A stretch of DNA of 50,866 bases from NCBI RefSeq assembly GCF_913054395.1, contig NZ_CAJXIP010000008.1, forward strand, positions 1 to 50,866, written 5' to 3'. Shown in pieces: positions 45,314 to 50,866 of the stretch. The stretch is from an uncultured Roseovarius sp. Its GTDB lineage: Bacteria; Pseudomonadota; Alphaproteobacteria; Rhodobacterales; Rhodobacteraceae. The notes beneath the pieces are model-generated. The model saw only the letters and a list, made by a program, of their open reading frames with translations. It had not been told where the DNA came from and made no database searches. The translations under genes were made by a program, and so were the position numbers. Each line of letters starts with the position of its first letter. Position 1 is the first letter of the stretch.

Positions 45314-45778
45314 TCACACGGCATAATCCACCGGCAGCGTCTGGCCGCTCTTCAGCACCTCCATGGAAATGAAGGCCGAGACGTCGAAGAGCTCGATGCG
45401 CTTGACGAGGCGTCTATAGACGACGTCGTAGTGCTCGACCCGCGGCAGCACCACCTTCAGGATATAGTCGTAGCTGCCGGTCAGCCGGTGCGCCTCGACG
45501 ATTTCGCCGATGTCGCTGATCGCCCGCCGGAAATTTTCGATCCAGTCGTCGGAATGATGCGCCGTCTTGATCAGCGCGAAGACCGTCGTCGGCACGCCGA
45601 TGCGCTCCCGGTCGAGAACGGCGATGCGCCGCTGGATATAGCCCGCCTCTTCCAGTCGCTGGATCCGCCGCGAACAGGCCGAGGCCGAGAGCGACACCTG
45701 CTCGGCCACCTCCGCCACCGGAATGGCGGCATCCTTCTGCAGCAGTTCGAGGATTCGGCGATCACGCTCGTCCAGCAT
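45314..45778 (-). CDS. Lrp/AsnC-family transcriptional regulator
   Basis: A 154-residue Lrp-type regulator: N-terminal HTH (MLDERDRRILELLQKDAAIPVAEVAEQVSLSASACSRRIQRLEEAGYI) and C-terminal RAM ligand domain (VEAHRLTGSYDYILKVVLP). GGGAGA precedes ATG 45778. It is divergent from the aspartate/glutamate racemase gene, which suggests it senses an amino acid and controls that gene. Confidence 0.93.
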   Translation of the reverse strand: MLDERDRRILELLQKDAAIPVAEVAEQVSLSASACSRRIQRLEEAGYIQRRIAVLDRERIGVPTTVFALIKTAHHSDDWIENFRRAISDIGEIVEAHRLTGSYDYILKVVLPRVEHYDVVYRRLVKRIELFDVSAFISMEVLKSGQTLPVDYAV

Positions 45779-45929
45779 CGATTGTCTCCCAGAGTCTGCA
45801 CACAACGTGCATCATTACAACGATGCGCGCAATCCGGATGCAGCGGAATCCCAAATCACCACTGACATCGCACGCATCCACCGCCCGACGCGCCATATCA
45901 TCCTGCCGTTCACCAGAGGGAGACCAGAG

Positions 45930-46646
45930 ATGAAGACGATTGGCCTGATCGGCGGCATGAGCTTTGAGAGCACGGCAGTCTACTACCGCATGATCAACGA
46001 GATGGTACGTGAACGCATCGGCGGTCTCGCCTCCGCAGACGTTCTCCTGCATTCGGTCAATTTTGCCGAGATCGTCGCCCTCCAGAAGGCCGGTCGCTGG
46101 GATCTCGCGGCCGACGCCCTGACGGCCAGCGCTCGCCGCCTGCAGGAGGCCGGCGCCGATTGCGTGCTGATCTGCACCAACACCATGCATCTGGTCGCGC
46201 CCGAGGTGGCCGGCGGGATCGACGTGCCGCTGATCCACATCATCGACGAGACCGCCAAGGCGTTGGCCGCCAGGGGCCTGAAGCGCCCGCTCCTGCTCGC
46301 CACCCGCTATACGATGGAGCACGGTTTCTATGCCGAGCGCATGCGCGAGGCCGACATCGAGGTGATGGTACCGGAGGCCGATGACCGCGGCGCCATGCAC
46401 GACATCATCTTCGACGAACTCTGCGCCGGCGTCGTCAAGCCCGGCTCCCGCGAGCGCGCCATTGCCATGATCGAGGCGGCCAAACGCCAGGGCGCCGACA
46501 GCATCATCCTCGGCTGCACCGAGATCTGCCTCCTGCTCGATCCGCAAGACCTGCCGCTGCCGGGCATCGATTCCACTGCCGTCCACGCCTGCGCTGCAGT
46601 CGAATTCGCGCTGGCAGAGACCGTCGCCAAGCGCGCCGCTGCCTGA
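45930..46646 (+). CDS. Aspartate/glutamate racemase family protein
   Basis: A 238-residue cofactor-independent racemase of the Asp/Glu family (YgeA-like). It begins MKTIGLIGGMSFESTAVYYRMINEMV; the two catalytic cysteines are in LICTNTMH and ILGCTEICLLL. It probably makes D-aspartate, D-glutamate or another D-amino acid in the cytoplasm. AGAGGGAGA lies before ATG 45930. It is divergent from an Lrp regulator and 55 bp upstream of a MarR-GNAT gene on the same strand. Confidence 0.92.
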   Translation: MKTIGLIGGMSFESTAVYYRMINEMVRERIGGLASADVLLHSVNFAEIVALQKAGRWDLAADALTASARRLQEAGADCVLICTNTMHLVAPEVAGGIDVPLIHIIDETAKALAARGLKRPLLLATRYTMEHGFYAERMREADIEVMVPEADDRGAMHDIIFDELCAGVVKPGSRERAIAMIEAAKRQGADSIILGCTEICLLLDPQDLPLPGIDSTAVHACAAVEFALAETVAKRAAA

Positions 46647-46649
46647 TAC

Positions 46650-46672
46650 TTGACTCAGTCAATATTTTATTG
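46650..46672. promoter_or_regulatory. Overlapping palindromes upstream of MarR-GNAT gene
   Basis: TTGACT-C-AGTCAA (46650-46662) and CAATA-TTT-TATTG (46660-46672) are two perfect palindromes sharing three bases. Both are in the 55-bp gap after the racemase gene. MarR-type dimers bind such sites, so autoregulation is likely; TTGACT could also serve as a -35 element. Confidence 0.55.
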
Positions 46673-46702
46673 GATGGAGTCTCCGAAGGGAGGCTCCATC
46701 CA
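46671..46702 (+). promoter_or_regulatory. Leader hairpin covering the ribosome binding site of MarR-GNAT gene
   Basis: TGGATGGAG (46671-46679) pairs exactly with CTCCATCCA (46694-46702); inside, CTCC (46681-46684) pairs with GGAG (46689-46692) around GAAG. The Shine-Dalgarno GGGAGG (46688-46693) and the A of the ATG (46702) are within the stem. If the transcript begins upstream of 46671, this structure would hinder translation. Confidence 0.6.
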
Positions 46703-47652
46703 TGCTCGACGACACGACGGCCGACACCATTCGCGCCTTCAACCGCTTCTACACCAACAAGCTCGGCCTGCTCGACAAGGGTTATCTCGAGACGCCCTAC
46801 ACGCTGACGGAAGGACGCATCCTCTATGAGATGGGTGCCCGGCAGTCGGTCTCGGCCAGCGAACTCAACCGCGATCTCGGGCTCGATCCCGCCTATCTCA
46901 GCCGGATCGTGAAGAAGTTTCGCGAAGCGGGCTTCATCGACAGCACGTCCGATCCGTCAGACAAACGCAGCCAGATCCTGCGTGTCACCGCCAAGGGACA
47001 GGAGGTCTGCGACATGCTGGGACAGCGCTCCCGCCAGCAGATCGCCGGTGATCTTGCAGGCGTCAACGAGGGCGACCGCGGCAGGCTGATCGAGGCTATG
47101 CGTACGATCCGGGCGATCCTCGACTCTTCGTCGCAACCGGCGAGCCCCGCCCCCGTGATCCTGCGCCCCTACCGGATCGGCGACATGGGCTGGCTCATCG
47201 AAAGCCAGGCGACGGCCTATGCCCGCGAATACGGGCTGAACGAGAAGTTCGAGGCCTTGATTGCACAGGTCGCGGGCAAGTTCATCGCCGACTTCAACCC
47301 GCAGCGCGAACGAAGCTGGATCGCCGAACAGGGCGGCAAGCGGGTGGGCTCCGTGCTGGTCGCCGACGGCGGCGGAGACACCGCAAAGCTGCGCCTGCTC
47401 TATCTCGACCCGCAGGTGCGCGGGCTTGGCCTCGGCCGCACGCTGGTGGAGGAATGCATCCGCTTCGCGATCTCGGCCGGCTACGCCAGGCTGTCACTCT
47501 GGACGAACGACATGCTGACGGCGGCCATCCGCATCTATGAGACCGCCGGCTTCAAGCTTGTCTCCGAGGAGAGACACGCCATGTTCGGGCCGGAATGCGT
47601 CGGCCAGACCTGGGAGCTCGACCTCGCCGAAGCGAAGCTTTCGACCACCTAG
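46702..47652 (+). CDS. MarR-GNAT fusion: regulator domain plus N-acetyltransferase domain
   Basis: A 316-residue two-domain protein. Residues 1-145 form a MarR winged helix (SASELNRDLGLDPAYLSRIVKKFREAGFIDSTSDPSDKRSQILRVTAKG). Residues about 155-310 form a GNAT acetyltransferase with the acetyl-CoA loop VRGLGLGRTLVEECI and the C-terminal IYETAGFKLVSEERHAMFG. Such fusions are common in proteobacteria; the acetylated substrate is usually unknown and may also be the effector. Adjacent palindromes and the leader hairpin suggest tight control. It faces pdxJ convergently. Confidence 0.93.
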   Translation: MLDDTTADTIRAFNRFYTNKLGLLDKGYLETPYTLTEGRILYEMGARQSVSASELNRDLGLDPAYLSRIVKKFREAGFIDSTSDPSDKRSQILRVTAKGQEVCDMLGQRSRQQIAGDLAGVNEGDRGRLIEAMRTIRAILDSSSQPASPAPVILRPYRIGDMGWLIESQATAYAREYGLNEKFEALIAQVAGKFIADFNPQRERSWIAEQGGKRVGSVLVADGGGDTAKLRLLYLDPQVRGLGLGRTLVEECIRFAISAGYARLSLWTNDMLTAAIRIYETAGFKLVSEERHAMFGPECVGQTWELDLAEAKLSTT

Positions 47653-47660
47653 ACCGTCGC

Positions 47661-48413
47661 CTAGACTGTCTGGCCGCAGGCGCGACGGAAGCGCCGCACG
47701 GTTTCCGCCATGCCGAACTCCAGCGCGTCCGCCGTCAGCCCGTGACCGATCGAGACTTCCGCAAGATCCGGAATCCGCTTGACCAGAAGCGGCAGGTTGG
47801 CGACCGTCAGATCATGTCCGGCATTGACGCCCATCCCTTCGGCGCGCGCCGCGTCGGCGGTCTGTCCGAGCTTCTCCACGATCTCCGCTGCCCGTTCCGG
47901 GGCGTCGTAGCAGCCGCCATAAGGGCCGGTGTAAAGTTCAAGGCGATCGGCACCCGTCGCCTTTGCAAGCCGGACAGCCTCCACATCGCCATCGCCATCG
48001 GCAAACAGCGAGACGCGCATGCCGCCCGCCTTCAGCCGCGCCACGATCGGCTTCAGCATCTCGCCCTGGGCTCTGAAATCGAAGCCATGGTCGGAGGTCG
48101 CCTGGCTCGGATCGTCCGGCACCAGCGTCACCTGCTCGGGCTGCGTCCGTTCGCAGAGCGCCAAGAAATCCTCGCTCGGATAGCCCTCCATGTTGAACTC
48201 GGCCTGCGGAAACTCGTCGTCGATCAGCGCCCGGATGACCGGCAGGTCGGAAAAGCGGATGTGCCGCTGGTCCGGCCGCGGATGCACGGTCAGGCCGCTG
48301 GCGCCCGCCTGCAGCGCGATGCGACCGAGATGCTCGAGGCTCGGCCACGGCAGGTCGCGGCGATTGCGCAGCATGGCGATGGCGTTGATGTTGACCGAAA
48401 GCGTCGTGGGCAT
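47661..48413 (-). CDS. pdxJ: Pyridoxine 5'-phosphate synthase
   Basis: Condenses 1-deoxyxylulose 5-phosphate with 3-amino-2-oxopropyl phosphate to pyridoxine phosphate, the last step of the DXP-dependent vitamin B6 pathway. The 250-residue barrel has the family segments [64 protein letters not shown] and [17 protein letters not shown] 48413 (MPTTLS) is used; AAGTGGA lies before it. It is a single gene with a helicase gene 114 bp upstream. Confidence 0.96.
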   Translation of the reverse strand: MPTTLSVNINAIAMLRNRRDLPWPSLEHLGRIALQAGASGLTVHPRPDQRHIRFSDLPVIRALIDDEFPQAEFNMEGYPSEDFLALCERTQPEQVTLVPDDPSQATSDHGFDFRAQGEMLKPIVARLKAGGMRVSLFADGDGDVEAVRLAKATGADRLELYTGPYGGCYDAPERAAEIVEKLGQTADAARAEGMGVNAGHDLTVANLPLLVKRIPDLAEVSIGHGLTADALEFGMAETVRRFRRACGQTV

Positions 48414-48527
48414 GGCGAAATCCACTTCAGAAGATGCGCTTCCTGCTTATGCCAAGCCGCCGCCGATGACCAATGGCTTTCGCAGATCCGGCCATTGAAA
48501 CTTTTGATGGGCCGCTCGCAGAAAGCC

Positions 48528-49655
48528 CTATCGGACGATGGTGATCGTCTCCGCCGCGCGGGTGATGGCGGTATAGAGCCAGCGCTCGCGAGTATCGCGA
48601 AATGCCCAGCTCTCGTCGAACAGCACGACATTGTTCCACTGCGAACCCTGCGCCTTGTGGACGGTCAGCGCATAGCCGTAGTCGAACTCGTCGTAGCGCT
48701 TGCGCGTCGACCACGGGATCTCCCCCTCGACGTTCTCGAAGGACGCCTTGAGCAGCTTGATCTTGGCGGCGCCGCGATCCATGTCGTCGTCTTCGGGCCG
48801 GATCATCAGGTTGATGCCCGGCTTCACCGTCTCCTTGGACGAACTCATCACCTGCCACAGCGAACCGTTCAGCAGACCCTTCACCTGGTCGTTGCGCAGG
48901 CACACCAGCTTGTCGCCGGACTGCGGATATTCGGTCGCAAACCCTTTGAGCTCGCGGAGCCGCTGGTTGTAGCGCTTGCGGGTCTTGTTGGTGCCGACCA
49001 GCACCTGGTCGGCCTCCAGCACCAGCTCCTGGCTGACGTCGCCGCGGGAGATCACCTGGGCGGTGCCATAGTCGCCGTGCATGATCTCCTTGCCTTCGCG
49101 CACGTTCATCGCGAGCTGGATGATCGGATTGTCGCGCGCCTGGCGATGGATGTCGGTCAGCAGGTAGTCGGGCTCCTGCTCGGTGAAGAAGCCGCCGCCG
49201 GACACGGGCGGCAACTGCCCTGGATCGCCGAGCACGAGGATCGGCGTCCCGAAGCTCATCAGGTCGCGACCGAGCTGCTCGTCCACCATCGAGCATTCGT
49301 CGATGACGATCAGCGGCGCCTTGGCGAGCGGGCTCTGCCGGTTGATGGAGAACATCGGCGAGACCGAAGTCTTGCCGGTCTCCTCGTCGGAGACCTCTTC
49401 CTCGCCGCGCGGCCGGTAGATCAGCGAATGAATGGTGCGGGCGTTCTTGGCACCGCGCGAGCGCAGCACCTGCGCCGCCTTGCCGGTGAAGGCGGCAAAC
49501 AGCACCTCGCCGTCGACGTTCTCGGCAAAATGCTTGGCCAGCGTCGTCTTGCCGGTACCGGCATAGCCGAACAGCCGAAAGACCGGGCTGCGGCCTTCCT
49601 TCAGCCAGCGCGAAACGGCTTTGAGAGCCTCGTCCTGTTGCGGTGCAAATTGCAT
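48528..49655 (-). CDS. RecD/Dda-like superfamily 1 DNA helicase (AAA ATPase)
   Basis: A 375-residue SF1B-type helicase. Walker A is GYAGTGKTT (residues 30-38), Walker B is LIVIDECSMVD, motif III is GDPGQLPPV, and the C-terminal UvrD-like part has YGYALTVHKAQGSQWNNVVL and LYTAITRA. It is much shorter than RecD2 (~700) and lacks an N-terminal extension, closer to phage Dda in size. Probably unwinds DNA 5' to 3' in repair or replication restart. No phage genes are nearby. The nitrile hydratase accessory gene lies 79 bp upstream on the same strand. Confidence 0.92.
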   Translation of the reverse strand: MQFAPQQDEALKAVSRWLKEGRSPVFRLFGYAGTGKTTLAKHFAENVDGEVLFAAFTGKAAQVLRSRGAKNARTIHSLIYRPRGEEEVSDEETGKTSVSPMFSINRQSPLAKAPLIVIDECSMVDEQLGRDLMSFGTPILVLGDPGQLPPVSGGGFFTEQEPDYLLTDIHRQARDNPIIQLAMNVREGKEIMHGDYGTAQVISRGDVSQELVLEADQVLVGTNKTRKRYNQRLRELKGFATEYPQSGDKLVCLRNDQVKGLLNGSLWQVMSSSKETVKPGINLMIRPEDDDMDRGAAKIKLLKASFENVEGEIPWSTRKRYDEFDYGYALTVHKAQGSQWNNVVLFDESWAFRDTRERWLYTAITRAAETITIVR

Positions 49656-49734
49656 GGCTGCGACATGGCAGGATTCTGGAGCTCACCGCAACCGAAAAGA
49701 ACGAAAGAGGATCAAAAGGGCCGGCAAACCGTGG

Positions 49735-50121
49735 TCAGCGCTCCGGATCGTTCGCCAGCTCGATCGGCTGCCCGTGCGGCGTCGCCTCCGCCGCCCGCTG
49801 CCAACTCCGCTGCAGCCCGAGGATCTGGTCGGCATCGGCGATGCCCTTGGCGGCAAGCAGCGCCGAAAGCGCCTCCACCCAGCAGTCGAAATAATCGCTG
49901 CCGTCCTCGGCACGGCCCGGCCTGTGCACTTCGGCAGACAATGCCGCGGCCCATTCCGTCCAGGAGAAGACGCCCCGCGCATGCAGATGCACCGTCATCG
50001 CAAAGGCTTCCGCCGCCCAGGGCTCCGGAAACACCGGATCTCCCTCCGAGGACATCGGCAATCCCGGCGACCGGGCCAGGGGAGATGGGTCGACCGGCGA
50101 TCCGGTCTCACAGGCGCTCAA
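49735..50121 (-). CDS. Nitrile hydratase accessory protein
   Basis: A 128-residue protein resembling the N-terminal part of nitrile hydratase beta subunits: FPEPWAAEAFAMTVHLHARGVFSWTEWAAALSAEV and YFDCWVEALSALLAAKGI. Such activator proteins help deliver the metal to the alpha subunit. The start is taken as TTG 50121, with GGGAG seven bases upstream, overlapping the beta-subunit stop by 14 bases; ATG 50139 and an internal ATG (MSSEGDP) are alternatives. The overlap shows it is coupled with nthB. Confidence 0.85.
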   Translation of the reverse strand: MSACETGSPVDPSPLARSPGLPMSSEGDPVFPEPWAAEAFAMTVHLHARGVFSWTEWAAALSAEVHRPGRAEDGSDYFDCWVEALSALLAAKGIADADQILGLQRSWQRAAEATPHGQPIELANDPER

Positions 50122-50767
50122 GATAGCTCTCCCAGGCATCGATCGAGACGGTCAGCGTCGGGTCGGCACCCTCGCCCCAGATCTCGGTCCCGTCGAAGAC
50201 GAGAGTATAGAGCCATTGCGGGTTCTCGCCGCGGCCATGGGCATTGTCGTCGGCAAAGACGAAGGAGCCCTGCACCGCCTCTATCACGCCCGCCTTGGCC
50301 CGCGCATAGCGCGGCAGCCGCGTGTGCGTCTCCGGATTGAAGTTCTTCGTCCGCACGCGGTCGCCGACGGCAAAGCGCGGCGCCGTCTCGACGGGCCGAT
50401 CGCAGGGCCCGCCGCGTGCCAGCACGCCCGCCACCATGTCTGCGGTCAGCACCCGCTTCGGCGTCGCCGGCGCCCGCAGCATCCGCCCCGCCTCGATCTC
50501 GTCCTGGCCCGCGAAACCGTGCCGCTCCAGCAGCACCTCCAGCGCCCGGATCCAGATCTCGTAGTAGCTCGCCGACAGATAGTTCGCCGGTGGGATGGTT
50601 TCCCGCGCATGCCGGCTCTCGTCGATGGTCCAGGCGCCGAAGGCACCGCAGGACAGCGTCAACCCAAGCGCCCGCTTTTCCCATTCTGCGTGGAAATAAG
50701 GTTCATGCGGCTCCGGCGCCACTGGCCCGAAACCCATCTGGCCGCCGAGATCATGCGGGCCGTTCAT
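50108..50767 (-). CDS. nthB: Nitrile hydratase subunit beta
   Basis: Forms the alpha-beta enzyme that hydrates nitriles to amides in the cytoplasm. The 219-residue protein has the usual beginning MNGPHDLGGQMGFGPV, the helical segment YYEIWIRALEVLLERHGF, and the C-terminal barrel with FAVGDRVRTKNFNPETHTRLPRYARAKAGVIE and WLYTLVFDGTEIWG. Its ATG overlaps the alpha-subunit TGA (ATGA). Metal type (cobalt or iron) cannot be told because the metal-binding motif is in the alpha subunit outside the window. Confidence 0.96.
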   Translation of the reverse strand: MNGPHDLGGQMGFGPVAPEPHEPYFHAEWEKRALGLTLSCGAFGAWTIDESRHARETIPPANYLSASYYEIWIRALEVLLERHGFAGQDEIEAGRMLRAPATPKRVLTADMVAGVLARGGPCDRPVETAPRFAVGDRVRTKNFNPETHTRLPRYARAKAGVIEAVQGSFVFADDNAHGRGENPQWLYTLVFDGTEIWGEGADPTLTVSIDAWESYLERL

Positions 50768-50866
50768 CGCCCGGCCTCCGGCGCCAAGGCGAGCCCCGTG
50801 CCGATCATCGAATCGCGCGTCACGAGGTCCGCCAGTTCGGTCTCGCTCATCCCCTCCGTCCCGGAG
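50764..50866 (-). CDS. nthA: Nitrile hydratase subunit alpha, C-terminal end only
   Basis: Only the last ~33 residues are in the window: GTEGMSETELADLVTRDSMI, followed by GTGLALAPEAGR. The TRDSMIG ending is typical of alpha subunits. The stop overlaps the nthB start by four bases. The gene continues beyond the right edge, where the metal-binding cysteine motif should be found. Confidence 0.88.
   Translation of the reverse strand, partial: SGTEGMSETELADLVTRDSMIGTGLALAPEAGR

Noticed and set aside
47595..50126. An 843-codon open frame on the plus strand.
   Set aside because: It is antisense to pdxJ, the helicase and the nitrile hydratase accessory gene, all of which have clear catalytic or family motifs.

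Overview
The window joins two kinds of alphaproteobacterial DNA. From position 1 to about 41.0 kb the genes look like a Rhodobacteraceae (roseobacter-type) chromosome: an SPOR lipoprotein/dacC/tmk block, malate synthase G with a GlcG-like protein, two TRAP transporters, aa3 oxidase ctaD with an FNR-type box, and folB-folP. From about 41.3 kb to the end they look like a Rhizobiaceae chromosome: a TetR gene upstream of ilvC, HxlR/NmrA and Lrp/racemase pairs, pdxJ, a RecD-like helicase and a nitrile hydratase operon. The switch lies inside one intact ilvC frame (40762-41784), whose C-terminal part reads as rhodobacterial and N-terminal part as rhizobial. The simplest reading is a chimeric assembly or a homologous exchange in the most conserved stretch of ilvC. 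Gene context must not be carried across about 41.0-41.3 kb until this is tested.

Layout, rhodobacterial side. 1-2.5 kb: tmk (partial), a D-Ala-D-Ala carboxypeptidase and an SPOR lipoprotein, all on the minus strand. 2.7 kb: tRNA-Ser(UGA). 2.8-10.1 kb: an accessory stretch with IS3-type transposase relics at both ends, an RTX/Hint secreted protein, a TPR protein, an AhpD-like protein with a divergent TetR regulator sharing a perfect 40-bp palindromic operator, a dipeptidase relic and a methyltransferase between two long hairpins. 10.1-14.5 kb: a minus-strand copper-handling operon (His-rich protein, small lipoprotein, TolC-like lipoprotein, Tat-exported multicopper oxidase, cupredoxin, CusF-like protein). 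Divergent from it, 14.8-16.9 kb: an SBP56/methanethiol-oxidase-family protein directly followed by an unrecognised polytopic membrane protein.

17-21.2 kb: GlcG-like protein, malate synthase G, an IclR regulator with a palindromic site, and an alpha/beta hydrolase. 21.2-29.3 kb: two complete TRAP transporters back to back with a LysR and an IclR regulator. 29.4-31.0 kb: a GMC oxidoreductase divergent from the second TRAP operon. 31.1-35.9 kb: tRNA-Leu(GAG), a peptidoglycan-binding protein, lipB, cytochrome c and ctaD. 36-37.5 kb: a DUF2182/DUF1326 pair. 37.8-39.8 kb: folB (with an unusual C-terminal domain) and folP. 39.7-41.8 kb: an EamA transporter and ilvC.

Rhizobial side, 41.8-50.9 kb: TetR and divergent zinc alcohol dehydrogenase, HxlR and divergent NmrA-type reductase, Lrp and divergent aspartate/glutamate racemase, a MarR-GNAT fusion preceded by palindromes and a hairpin covering its ribosome binding site, pdxJ, a RecD-like helicase, and a nitrile hydratase operon (accessory protein, beta subunit, end of alpha subunit) running off the window.

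No rRNA, CRISPR array, intact insertion sequence or prophage was seen. All family assignments come from reading motifs by eye; no database search was run.
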